Of a stretch of DNA of 64,000 nucleotides, positions 26,261-34,486 are shown piece by piece. The translations under genes and the position numbers were made by a program. A model generated the notes under the pieces. It was not told where the DNA came from. It saw nothing but the letters and a program-made list of their open reading frames with translations, and searched no databases. This stretch comes from CAZNPH01 sp964574985 (GTDB taxonomy: Bacteria > Bacteroidota > Bacteroidia > Bacteroidales > SM23-62): NCBI GenBank assembly GCA_964574985.1, contig CAZNPH010000001.1, forward strand, positions 1-64,000, in the 5' to 3' direction. The stretch's first letter is position 1; each line of letters opens with the position of its first letter.

Positions 26261-26268
26261 CAAAATTA
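26261..26268 (-). promoter_or_regulatory. possible -7 box of the nusB operon
   Basis: The minus strand reads TAATTTTG, a full -7 match 42 nt before the nusB ATG. No TTTG is found at the matching -33 position. Confidence 0.4.
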
Positions 26269-26431
26269 ATCAAACCTGAATGATATTCATTCCATTTAAT
26301 CAATCATTATTTGTGTTACGGCTCTTTTCCCAGGCTTCCTGGTTTATGTTCCGGAAATGTTGTATTATGCAGAATTTCATTGAAATATGATTAAAAAATT
26401 GCATTTCATGACCAATTAATAAATTATTTTC

Positions 26432-26439
26432 TACTTTTG
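26432..26439 (+). promoter_or_regulatory. possible -7 box of the DUF3276 gene
   Basis: TACTTTTG matches the -7 consensus in an AT-rich stretch, 52 nt before the ATG at 26492. The -33 region is not recognisable. Confidence 0.4.
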
Positions 26440-26491
26440 AAAAATTGAAGCACAATCACCAAACCAATCCAAACCTAATTAAACTCCAAGA

Positions 26492-27019
26492 ATGATGGCA
26501 GAAGAAAACGAAAACAGCGAAGGCGCCAGAAAGAACAACAGGGAAGAAATCTTTTCAAAAGCGGTCAGGGCCGGGAAAAGAACATATTTCTTCGATGTAA
26601 AGGCTACCAGAAGAAATGACTATTACCTGATCATTACAGAAAGCAAGAAAAGATTCAACCGCGACGGACGGTTTTATTTTGAAAAACACAAGTTGTTCCT
26701 TTACAAGGAGGATTTTGACAAATTTTCCGGTGCACTGGAAGAATCCATTGGATTCATCAAAGAAGCCAATCCCCAGCTCCTTGACCCGGAGGATGTAGAA
26801 TATAAGCAAGCTGAAACTGATCAGGCAAAGCCGGAGTCCAAAGATGTGAAAGAGCCGGAAAAAACTGAAGAAGTAGCAGAAGGAGAAGAAACAAATGCTG
26901 AAGAAAAAGATGAACAGAGCAAAGATAAGCATGGTAAAGACGAAAAGAAAGAAGAATCAATTAACCAGGATTATACCAACGTTGATTTTGAAGACCTGGA
27001 TGATTCCAAATCCGAATAG
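26492..27019 (+). CDS. DUF3276 (PUR-alpha-like) nucleic-acid-binding protein
   Basis: The first 80 residues form the PUR-like domain of DUF3276, with EEIFSKAVRAGKRTYFFDVK and KRFNRDGRFYFEKHKLFLYK. PUR domains bind single-stranded DNA or RNA. The remaining 90 residues are a highly charged, mostly acidic and low-complexity tail (runs of E, K and D), longer than in most relatives. It may act as a disordered interaction tail. The gene stands alone and converges on the next gene with 5 nt between stops. Confidence 0.85.
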   Translation: MMAEENENSEGARKNNREEIFSKAVRAGKRTYFFDVKATRRNDYYLIITESKKRFNRDGRFYFEKHKLFLYKEDFDKFSGALEESIGFIKEANPQLLDPEDVEYKQAETDQAKPESKDVKEPEKTEEVAEGEETNAEEKDEQSKDKHGKDEKKEESINQDYTNVDFEDLDDSKSE

Positions 27020-27024
27020 GCATT

Positions 27025-27744
27025 TCATTCTTCCGGGCAAAAAAAAGCTTCTATTTCCTGTAAATCAGGAATTCTGACATTGGTCAGGATGAACTCCCCG
27101 AGCAGGAACTGACCATACCGGTTGCATTCCCGGACAATTTCTGCAAACATCTGTACCACCTGCACTTCAAGCGGCACGATACTCATGATCCTGATGTAAT
27201 TGCCGGTATATTCGATGCTTTCAAGTTCTGCAGAGTATTCCTTCAGGATGATTTCGAATTCATTCCTGACTACCTTTTTGTTAAGCACGCCAAAATCATT
27301 GCCTGGTTTACCGGAAAGCACAAGACAATAACGTAACCCGGATGCATTCCCTCCCAGTCCGGTGGAAATAAAGACCTGTTTTTTGCCGAGCAATTTACTC
27401 TGCAGGTTCATCCGGCTCTCCTGCAGGGCCAGTATTGCCCATTGCTGCAAAACACCTTTCGAAGAATCTGCATATTTTTCAATGGAACGGTATGCTTTTA
27501 CCTCTTCAAGAGAAGCGAGCCGGGCCAACAGATATTTTTTTTCCTCAACAGAGATTTCCCCGTCAAAAATCATTTCTTTCTTTCGCAGCACCTCTTTTTC
27601 ATTGATGTCTTTCTTTGCTTTGCGTGAAACTTCAAAATATTCAAGCTGTAAATCCAGGTCGATTTGTTCTTCGAGGATATTCAGCTGGCTTTGTCCGCTG
27701 TTCAATAGTTTCTTTAACCGTTGGTATATACCGTTATTTTTCAT
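27025..27744 (-). CDS. conserved-looking protein of unknown function
   Basis: I do not recognise this 239-aa protein. The N-terminal 100 residues are charged and helical, probably a coiled coil (EQIDLDLQLEYFEVSRKAKK). The C-terminal half is a mixed alpha/beta region with VFISTGLGGNASGLRYCLVL and VQVVQMFAEIVRECNRYGQF. There is no signal peptide or membrane segment, so it is probably cytosolic. It has no clear operon partner. The reading frame is strong and flanked by ordinary intergenic sequence. Confidence 0.6.
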   Translation of the reverse strand: MKNNGIYQRLKKLLNSGQSQLNILEEQIDLDLQLEYFEVSRKAKKDINEKEVLRKKEMIFDGEISVEEKKYLLARLASLEEVKAYRSIEKYADSSKGVLQQWAILALQESRMNLQSKLLGKKQVFISTGLGGNASGLRYCLVLSGKPGNDFGVLNKKVVRNEFEIILKEYSAELESIEYTGNYIRIMSIVPLEVQVVQMFAEIVRECNRYGQFLLGEFILTNVRIPDLQEIEAFFCPEE

Positions 27745-27879
27745 GCCGGGGTATCAATCCGGCCAGACCGGACTGAAATTGTCATCATTATAACGGTTTA
27801 TTCCTTGTTTTCATTTTCATCATCAATCATTTTTACTAAATTGTTGCCACTTTGCTTCTCATGACGCAAAAAAAAGCCG

Positions 27880-27893
27880 GTTTCACATGAAAC
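27880..27893. other. parS-like palindrome
   Basis: GTTTCACATGAAAC differs from the 14-base core of the bacterial parS consensus (GTTTCACGTGAAAC) at one central base. It lies in a non-coding stretch between divergently oriented genes. A functional ParB site usually keeps the central CG, so this may be a degenerate or chance site. No other match was noticed in the window. Confidence 0.35.
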
Positions 27894-27975
27894 CCCCATC
27901 ACCGATCTGTCAATTTGCCGCCGGTTGAAGACAAAAGGACATGAAAATATTAACCGGCAAAGGATTTGTATATGA

Positions 27976-28090
27976 GGGTTCGCCGGCCCGGCATGCGGAC
28001 AGCATGCAAGAGGCCGGCAACAAAAAGGCACAGCCTTGAAACTGATATTGTAACAGGTTAATAATTATATATTTAACTATAATATTTTCG
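27976..28090 (+). repeat. 115-bp intergenic element, copy 2
   Basis: This is the second copy of the element at 21547-21661, with the same spacing throughout. The outer stem GCCGGCC/GGCCGGC (27982-27988 and 28012-28018) is identical. The inner stem is GCATGC/GCATGC around the same GGACA loop and is fully paired, with a G-C pair of copy 1 replaced by T-A. The tail ends in TATTTTCG directly before the ATG of the next gene. Confidence 0.7.
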
Positions 28091-28708
28091 ATGAAAGTGA
28101 TCGATCCCGTGAAAGAAAAGGCTGAAATTCTTTCCAAACAAGGATATTTAACCGATATCGGAGAATACATCCGCAAGGGATACAGCATTTTTGAAAAGGA
28201 TATGGGAAATTTCATCGGTTATACCCTGCTGGTCTTTTTGATCGCATTGGTTTCGGGAATCATTCCTTTTGCATCCCTGTTTGTAACCGGTCCCCTGATT
28301 GCAGGTTACTATATTATAGCCCGCAAGATCGATAAAGCGGAAGAATATGAATTCGGGGATTTTTTTGGCGGTTTCGATTTCATTCTGCAGCTTTTCATTT
28401 TTACGCTTATTTCCAAAGTGCTTACAGTCATCGGATTGATTGCCTTTATCCTTCCGGGCATATATCTTGCCGTAGCCTGGTTGTTTGCTCCTTTTTTCAT
28501 TGTCTTTACCGATACTGAATTTTGGGAATCCATGGAACTGAGTCGCAGGCTTATTACCAGGAAATGGTGGAGTTTTTTGGGATTACTGTTGATCATTGTT
28601 CTGCTTAACGTTGCCGGGGCATTTCTCTTTGGCATTGGACTCCTTTTCACGGTCCCAGTAAGCTATTGTTCAATATATGCTGCATTTGAAGATATTGCAG
28701 GTACATAA
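28091..28708 (+). CDS. integral membrane protein of unknown function
   Basis: This 205-aa protein has a short cytoplasmic N-terminus and about five to six helices, for example YTLLVFLIALVSGIIPFASL (about 41-60) and LTVIGLIAFILPGIYLAVAW (about 113-132). The pattern, with WESMELSRRLITRKWWSFLG between the last helices, is like uncharacterised membrane proteins related to the DUF975 or glycerophosphodiesterase membrane-domain groups. It is followed 12 nt later by a DUF456 gene and is probably co-transcribed. The start codon touches the repeat element, so the transcript could be leaderless. Confidence 0.65.
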   Translation: MKVIDPVKEKAEILSKQGYLTDIGEYIRKGYSIFEKDMGNFIGYTLLVFLIALVSGIIPFASLFVTGPLIAGYYIIARKIDKAEEYEFGDFFGGFDFILQLFIFTLISKVLTVIGLIAFILPGIYLAVAWLFAPFFIVFTDTEFWESMELSRRLITRKWWSFLGLLLIIVLLNVAGAFLFGIGLLFTVPVSYCSIYAAFEDIAGT

Positions 28709-28720
28709 ATCCGGTTTTCC

Positions 28721-29200
28721 ATGGACTATATTCTGCTAATAACCAGCATTGTATTGATGATCATCGGACTTGCGGGTTGTGTACTTCCCGTCATTCCCGG
28801 GCCTCCGGTCAGTTTTGCCGGTCTGTTCATTTTGCATTTAACAAAATTTGCCGATTATACTCCGGGGTTTTTGATCCTGATGGGCAGCATTGCAGTCATC
28901 GTAACCATCCTTGACTATATTGTCCCAATCTGGGGAACCAAAAGATTCGGAGGATCGAAGGCCGGGATCCGCGGAGCGACCATTGGATTATTTTTGGGAA
29001 TCTTCTTTTTCCCTCCGCTGGGAATCATTCTTGGTCCCTTTGCCGGTGCCATTATCGGGGAAGCAACCACCGGAAAAAGCGGCAATGAATCTTTCCGGTC
29101 AGGCATGGGTTCTCTGATGGGGTTTCTCACAGGCATAGGCCTCAAACTTATGGCATCCCTGCTGATGAGTTTCTACTTCGCCAGGTCTCTCATTCTTTGA
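28721..29200 (+). CDS. DUF456 membrane protein
   Basis: This 159-aa protein has three or four hydrophobic helices and the DUF456 pattern: GLAGCVLPVIPGPPVSFAGL near the start, DYIVPIWGTKRFGGSKAGIR in the middle and LGPFAGAIIGE further on. The glycine-rich middle resembles glycine-zipper membrane segments. The function of the family is unknown. It follows another small membrane protein closely. Confidence 0.85.
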   Translation: MDYILLITSIVLMIIGLAGCVLPVIPGPPVSFAGLFILHLTKFADYTPGFLILMGSIAVIVTILDYIVPIWGTKRFGGSKAGIRGATIGLFLGIFFFPPLGIILGPFAGAIIGEATTGKSGNESFRSGMGSLMGFLTGIGLKLMASLLMSFYFARSLIL

Positions 29201-29281
29201 TTCCCCGGAATTGAAAAGGTTCAACACATCAATCATAACAACAGAATTGAGAAACCGGAAAAAAAATGAAATTATTTACTC

Positions 29282-29545
29282 CTATTTTTTTTGCGGATAA
29301 CCTCTCTTTGAATGAGCTTTGGAAACAACAAGATTCCGGCCGGAAAATACTTTCCGGTTGAGGTTTTTGATAGCTTCCTCCTCCTGTTCTTCTTTTTCCA
29401 TTTCAACAAAGCCATAGCCTTTGGAACGGCCACTGAACTTGTCTTTGATGATTTTAATAGAGGAAACATTGCCGTATTCCTCAAAAAGTTTCCTCAATTC
29501 TTCTTCTGTCTGCGAATAAGTAATATTGCCAACATAAATTGTCAT
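29282..29545 (-). CDS. single-RRM RNA-binding protein
   Basis: This is one RNA recognition motif of 87 aa. RNP2 is IYVGNI near the N-terminus and RNP1 is KGYGFVEM near residue 43, both with the aromatic residues that stack on RNA bases. The short lysine-rich tail ends in GYPQKK. Such small RRM proteins are common in Bacteroidota and bind single-stranded RNA broadly. It is a lone gene converging on DUF456 across 81 nt. Confidence 0.92.
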   Translation of the reverse strand: MTIYVGNITYSQTEEELRKLFEEYGNVSSIKIIKDKFSGRSKGYGFVEMEKEEQEEEAIKNLNRKVFSGRNLVVSKAHSKRGYPQKK

Positions 29546-29679
29546 GCCGATTGAGAATTGATTAGCAACATGTATACAAGTTACTAATTAATAACTCAAC
29601 TAAGCAATAATTGGAAGCAAAAAAACAACAAATGGCAAATTGATGTGACGAATGGAACTTTCCTTTACGGACAAGGTGT

Positions 29680-30681
29680 TCAGTCTGAAAGCGTACTGAC
29701 CATAATGGCCTTGATGGTATGTACCCTGTTCTCCGCCTCCTCAAAGACAATTGATCTTTCCGATTCGAAAACGTCTTCGGTCACTTCCATTGAATGAATT
29801 CCGAACTTTTCATATATTTCTTCACCGATCCGGGTCTCCCGGTTATGAAAAGAAGGCAGGCAGTGTAAAAACTTAACGTCAGGGTTTCCCGTCAGTGTGA
29901 TAAGCTTTTGATTGACCTGGTAAGGCATCAGTATCCTTATCCTTTCTCCCCATGCTTCTTCCGGTTCGCCCATGGATACCCATACATCTGTGTAGAGAAA
30001 ATCTGCATTCCTTACCGCTGTTTCAGGTTCATCGGTAATCATAATGGATGCTCCGGTATCGCGTGCAATTTTTTCACATTGCGCAACAAGGTCTTTTTCC
30101 GGCTGACATGTACCGGGGGCAGCTGCCCGAAAATCCATTCCCATTTTTGATGCACCCACCAGAAGAGAGTTTCCCATATTGTTCCTGGCATCGCCCAAAT
30201 AACAGAATTTGATCTGATTCAAAGGCTTTTTGACATGCTCTTCCATGGTAAGAAAATCAGCGAGCACCTGGGTCGGATGATATTCATCCGTCAGTCCGTT
30301 CCACACAGGCACACCGGCGTAACGGGCAAGTTCTTCAACACGCTCTTGTCCGAAACCCCTGTATTCGATTCCGTCATACATCCGGCCGAGAACCCTGGCA
30401 GTATCTTTTATTGATTCTTTGTTTCCCATCTGGGTACCCGTGGGGCCCAGGTAGGTGGTATGGGCACCTTGATCATAAGCGGCAACTTCAAAGGCACATC
30501 TTGTTCTGGTGGATGATTTTTCAAAGATCAGGGCAATATTCTTACCCATGAGCTTTTTTTGCTCACGTCCGGCCAATTTATCCTTTTTCAGCTCAGAGGA
30601 TCTATCAAGAAGGAAACGTAATTCCCCGGGAGAATAGTCAAGCAGTTTTAAAAAACTTCTGTTCTTTAATTGATTCGACAT
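29680..30681 (-). CDS. argF: ornithine carbamoyltransferase
   Basis: The enzyme makes citrulline from ornithine and carbamoyl phosphate in arginine synthesis. FEKSSTRTRCAFEVAA holds the carbamoyl-phosphate loop STRTR, DEYHPTQVLADFLT holds the HPTQ motif, and FLHCLPSFHNR is the catalytic HCLP segment. From the ATG at 30681 it is 333 aa. The ATG at 30708 would fall almost at the predicted transcription start. The gene is separate from other arginine genes in this window. Confidence 0.93.
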   Translation of the reverse strand: MSNQLKNRSFLKLLDYSPGELRFLLDRSSELKKDKLAGREQKKLMGKNIALIFEKSSTRTRCAFEVAAYDQGAHTTYLGPTGTQMGNKESIKDTARVLGRMYDGIEYRGFGQERVEELARYAGVPVWNGLTDEYHPTQVLADFLTMEEHVKKPLNQIKFCYLGDARNNMGNSLLVGASKMGMDFRAAAPGTCQPEKDLVAQCEKIARDTGASIMITDEPETAVRNADFLYTDVWVSMGEPEEAWGERIRILMPYQVNQKLITLTGNPDVKFLHCLPSFHNRETRIGEEIYEKFGIHSMEVTEDVFESERSIVFEEAENRVHTIKAIMVSTLSD

Positions 30682-30718
30682 GACAATGAATCGTTTGTTG
30701 TGGGACATACGAATGATG

Positions 30719-30726
30719 CAAATATA
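30719..30726 (-). promoter_or_regulatory. -7 box of argF
   Basis: The minus strand reads TATATTTG followed by C, a full -7 match 38 nt before the chosen ATG at 30681. The -33 element is not clear. Confidence 0.45.
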
Positions 30727-30770
30727 GGAAAATGCAATCCGATATTATCCGGATTTTATGTTATATAGAT

Positions 30771-30778
30771 TAATTTTG
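30771..30778 (+). promoter_or_regulatory. -7 box of the lipoprotein-ftsK-lolA run
   Basis: TAATTTTG is a full -7 match 41 nt before the GTG at 30819. With the argF box on the other strand it forms a divergent promoter pair. Confidence 0.4.
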
Positions 30779-30818
30779 ATATTTTTAGCATGATTTTTTC
30801 AATCTTGAAAAACTTCCG

Positions 30819-31523
30819 GTGAAGGAATTTGCCATCCTTAAATATCCAGTCATCATGGGTGCTCTATTGTGCCTGCTTTCACCATACGGCTGTGAACAAA
30901 AAAAGGCTGATAAAGGAAATACGGAAGGTATCATAGAGTACTCCATTTCTTATCAGGACGATCAGGCCGGGAGATATTCCACGAGCATGTTGCCCAAAAG
31001 CATGACCACTGTTTTCAATGAAAATTCCTATAAAAATACGATCCATGGATTCCTGGGTTTCTTTTCCCTGGTCAACATCACCGATGTCAAGGAATTAAGA
31101 AACATCACCATTTTAAAACTACTTGACAAACAGTATACATATGTAGGGGGGAAAAACGAAGGACCCTGTTGTTTCGGGGAAATGAATCAGATGCAGGTCG
31201 AATTCAGGGACGAAACCAAAACCATTGCCGGAATGCCCTGCAAAAGAGCCAGAATAACCATTTCCGGAAATTCCATTGATGCCTTTGATGCGTATTATAC
31301 AGAAAGTATTGCCATTGATAATCCCAATGCCACCAGTCCGTTTAAAGACATAAAAGGAGTCCTGATGGAATTTCGGGTCACGTTGAGCTACATTACCCTT
31401 ATGCTGAAAGCAGAAAAGGTCACTTTTCAGCATGTTGGCCCCGAAGAGTTCAAAATACCCGATAATTGCCGGGCAGTGACAAAAGAAGAGATGCAGGACT
31501 TGCTGAACACTTTGCTTGAATAA
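30819..31523 (+). CDS. lipoprotein of unknown function upstream of ftsK
   Basis: The frame begins with GTG and has a signal segment ending in LLCLLSPYGC, giving a lipoprotein with its cysteine near residue 25. The rest is soluble and beta-rich (EGIIEYSISYQDDQAGRYST, KTIAGMPCKRARITIS). Two adjacent cysteines (EGPCCFGE) and PCKRA may pair. It resembles DUF4412 or GLPGLI-type periplasmic proteins in layout, but I cannot assign a family. It precedes ftsK by one base, so the two are probably translated from one transcript. Confidence 0.6.
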   Translation: MKEFAILKYPVIMGALLCLLSPYGCEQKKADKGNTEGIIEYSISYQDDQAGRYSTSMLPKSMTTVFNENSYKNTIHGFLGFFSLVNITDVKELRNITILKLLDKQYTYVGGKNEGPCCFGEMNQMQVEFRDETKTIAGMPCKRARITISGNSIDAFDAYYTESIAIDNPNATSPFKDIKGVLMEFRVTLSYITLMLKAEKVTFQHVGPEEFKIPDNCRAVTKEEMQDLLNTLLE

Positions 31524-31524
31524 T

Positions 31525-33810
31525 ATGCCACAAAGAAAACGACATAACCGGAACAAAATCAGGGATGAAAGAATCCGAATGACTCTGGGGGCATTGTTTA
31601 TCCTGCTGACTTTTTATCTCTTCCTGGCATTTATTTCCTATTTTTTTTCCTGGAAGGCCGATCAGAGTTTCGAATGGTCCAGGGTTTTTTCAGATCCATC
31701 GGTTCGTGTTGAGAACTGGGGAGGCAAGGCCGGCGCATGGCTATCCAACCTGTTTATTAACAAATGGTTTGGCGTGGCTTCTTTATTTGTCCCCCTGGTA
31801 TTTCTGGTGGCCGGACTCCGGTTGTTTGGCATTACTGTTTTCAGGTTTTTCAGGACCTTGATCAATGTTATCATTGCTGTTATCCTGCTATCCATAACAC
31901 TGGGATATCTTTTCGGAGATACAGGAGGGTTTTTGGGAAGCGGAATTGGAGGAGGACATGGCTATTACATCAGTGAATGGCTCGTTGCCCTGATCGGAAA
32001 AACCGGAACTGCTTTTTTGATTTTTATTTCTCTTTTCATTTTTTTGAGCTTTGGTTTCGGCAATGTTGTCCCTGCACTGAAGAAAATCTTCTGGCCGAAT
32101 AAAACAAAGGAATCAACGGAACCGAGCGGTGAATCGCCATCCCAAAATTCCCCGGAAAAAACGGAAACGCATACGGATGATTCCGGCAAAGATGAAGGCC
32201 TTCGTTTCACCACCCGTGATCTTGACCGTGATGATATTCTTCTGACCATTGAACAGAAACGGGAGTCAGATGAAATAACCGATGGATCCTTCAGGCACGA
32301 AGACGATAAGATATATGACCCCACCCTTGATCTCTCCCATTTTAATTTTCCTTCCATTTCATTGCTGAAGGAACACAAATCCAGGGATTCCACAGTGAGC
32401 GAGGAAGAATTAATCAGCAACAAGGACAGGATCGTTGAAACCCTTGCCAACTATAAGATACAGATCGACAAGATCAAAGCGACCATCGGTCCTGCGGTTA
32501 CCCTGTATGAAATTGTTCCTGCACCCGGGATCAGGATATCAAAAATCAAGAACCTTGAAGATGACATTGCCCTTAGCCTGTCTGCCCTGGGGATCAGAAT
32601 AATCGCTCCCATACCCGGCCGGGGGACCATAGGCATCGAAGTCCCCAACCGTAGGCCGGAGATCGTTTCCATGCGCTCGGTGATTAATTCAAAGCCCTTC
32701 CAGGACTCCGACTATGAACTGGCCATCGGACTTGGAAAAACCGTATCAAACGAAACCTATGTGGTTGACCTCACCAGGATGCCCCATTTGCTGGTAGCCG
32801 GTGCTACCGGACAGGGTAAATCGGTCGGACTGAATGCGATCATTACCTCATTGCTGTATAAAATGCATCCTGCCAAACTGAAGTTCGTACTGATCGATCC
32901 GAAAAAAGTCGAACTCACCTTATATTCCTCCATAGAGAATCATTATCTGGCCAAGCTGCCCGATGTGGAAGAACCCATTATCACCGATACACAGAAAGTT
33001 ATACACACCCTGAAATCACTGACCGTTTTGATGGATGAACGGTATAATCTTCTGAAGAAAGCCCAGGTCAGAAACATCAAAGAATACAATGAAAAATTCG
33101 TGGGACGCAAACTCAGTCCCAAAAACGGCCATAAATTCATGCCGTACATCGTGGTGGTCATTGATGAGTTTGCCGATCTTATCATGACGGCCGGACGTGA
33201 GATTGAAATGCCGCTGGCCAGACTCGCGCAGCTTGCCCGGGCAACCGGTATCCATTTGATCATTGCCACCCAGCGGCCCAGCACCAACATCATAACCGGG
33301 GCGATCAAGGCCAATTTCCCGGTCAGAATCGCCTTCAAGGTCATATCCATGGTGGACAGCCGGACCATCCTGGACAGTCCGGGAGCCAATCAGCTGGTGG
33401 GCAGGGGGGATATGCTAATTACTTCGGGGAGTGACATGATCAGACTCCAGTGTGCATATATAGATGCAGAGGAAATGGATGCCTTAACCAGCTTTATCAG
33501 CAATCAACAGGCATATCCTTCTGCTTATCATCTTCCGGAATACAGTGAGGAAACAGGCCAGGAATATGATGAAGGGGATCCGGAAAACAGGGACGAATTG
33601 TTTGAATCCGCCGCCCGTCTGGTTGTACAAACCCAGATCGGTTCAACCTCACTCATTCAACGCAAACTTTCCATTGGTTACAACCGGGCCGGAAGAATCA
33701 TGGATCAGCTGGAAGCCGCCGGGATCGTCGGGCCGGCTGAGGGAAGCAAGCCAAGGGCCGTTAAGATGGCCGATGAACTCAGCCTGGAACAGTTTTTGGA
33801 AGATCAATAA
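31525..33810 (+). CDS. ftsK: DNA translocase FtsK
   Basis: The translocase pumps chromosome DNA at the division septum. Four helices lie within the first 190 residues, followed by an acidic linker (about 190-290). The motor has Walker A GATGQGKSVGLN, Walker B YIVVVIDEFADLI and the LIIATQRPSTNIITGAIKAN stretch. The C-terminal gamma winged helix includes TSLIQRKLSIGYNRAGRIMD and would read KOPS-type signals. ATG at 31525 is used; a longer frame starts at an in-frame TTG inside the previous gene. About 761 aa. Confidence 0.95.
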   Translation: MPQRKRHNRNKIRDERIRMTLGALFILLTFYLFLAFISYFFSWKADQSFEWSRVFSDPSVRVENWGGKAGAWLSNLFINKWFGVASLFVPLVFLVAGLRLFGITVFRFFRTLINVIIAVILLSITLGYLFGDTGGFLGSGIGGGHGYYISEWLVALIGKTGTAFLIFISLFIFLSFGFGNVVPALKKIFWPNKTKESTEPSGESPSQNSPEKTETHTDDSGKDEGLRFTTRDLDRDDILLTIEQKRESDEITDGSFRHEDDKIYDPTLDLSHFNFPSISLLKEHKSRDSTVSEEELISNKDRIVETLANYKIQIDKIKATIGPAVTLYEIVPAPGIRISKIKNLEDDIALSLSALGIRIIAPIPGRGTIGIEVPNRRPEIVSMRSVINSKPFQDSDYELAIGLGKTVSNETYVVDLTRMPHLLVAGATGQGKSVGLNAIITSLLYKMHPAKLKFVLIDPKKVELTLYSSIENHYLAKLPDVEEPIITDTQKVIHTLKSLTVLMDERYNLLKKAQVRNIKEYNEKFVGRKLSPKNGHKFMPYIVVVIDEFADLIMTAGREIEMPLARLAQLARATGIHLIIATQRPSTNIITGAIKANFPVRIAFKVISMVDSRTILDSPGANQLVGRGDMLITSGSDMIRLQCAYIDAEEMDALTSFISNQQAYPSAYHLPEYSEETGQEYDEGDPENRDELFESAARLVVQTQIGSTSLIQRKLSIGYNRAGRIMDQLEAAGIVGPAEGSKPRAVKMADELSLEQFLEDQ

Positions 33811-33815
33811 ATGAC

Positions 33816-34475
33816 ATGTCAAGAATCATTTTCCCCATACTGATCCTGCATTGTTTTTCCCCGTTGTTCTGCCAATATGATCCCCAGGCAAAAAAGATAC
33901 TGGACCGGTTTTCAGAGAATGCCAAAAACGATTTTCCGGTACTGGCCACTTTTGACTATCATTTTCGCTCGGCCATGGATAAAAGCTCCAGTCAGACCAC
34001 TGGCGAACTGATCATGGACAGCAACCGTTACAGGTTGTTGTTTGGAAATGTCAAGAGATACTGCAACGGAGATCTTTTATGGAACTTTAATACAGAGGTC
34101 AATGAGGTATACATCAGCGAACCGCCGGACAGTGCCACGGGAGAAGACATATTTTTCAGCAATCCCGGAAGAATCTTCGACCTGTACAAGTCAGGATACA
34201 AATACAGATTGGCCGGGGAGAAGGTATCAGATCAGGGAAATTTCTTCGAAGTTGAACTGTATCCTGAAGACCTGTCCAAAACCTATCATACCATTGAGAT
34301 CATCATTCATCAGGAAACTTACCATCCCCATGCAGTCAGTTTATTTCAGAAGAACGGAGACCGGTATTCCGTTGTATTCACCCGGTATTCAACCCGGGTA
34401 AGCGTATCGCCCGGTAATTTCGTATTCAAACCTGAAAAACATCCCGGAGCCGAAATAATTGATCTCAGATTATGA
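33816..34475 (+). CDS. LolA-like outer-membrane lipoprotein carrier
   Basis: A signal peptide (IIFPILILHCFSPLFCQYDP) precedes a single-domain beta protein of the LolA/LolB fold (ASVHYAFRS-like ATFDYHFRSAMDKSSSQTTG). LolA carries lipoproteins across the periplasm. The gene follows ftsK by 5 nt, a pairing common in Bacteroidota. Length is 219 aa. Sequence similarity within the family is low, so the call rests on length, signal, fold pattern and position. Confidence 0.72.
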   Translation: MSRIIFPILILHCFSPLFCQYDPQAKKILDRFSENAKNDFPVLATFDYHFRSAMDKSSSQTTGELIMDSNRYRLLFGNVKRYCNGDLLWNFNTEVNEVYISEPPDSATGEDIFFSNPGRIFDLYKSGYKYRLAGEKVSDQGNFFEVELYPEDLSKTYHTIEIIIHQETYHPHAVSLFQKNGDRYSVVFTRYSTRVSVSPGNFVFKPEKHPGAEIIDLRL

Positions 34476-34486
34476 CCTGGGAATAA

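Larger units (their letters stand above)
27745..28090. other. 346-nt intergenic region
   Basis: The first 230 bases between the unknown minus-strand gene and the membrane-protein gene hold no credible reading frame. They contain the parS-like palindrome at 27880. The final 115 bases are copy 2 of the intergenic element. I see no tRNA-like fold or terminator with a T run here. Confidence 0.6.

Noticed and set aside
27798..28215. Small minus-strand frames across the second repeat element.
   Set aside because: They cross the hairpin and the promoter-like tail and lack coding character; the region is better explained as a regulatory repeat.
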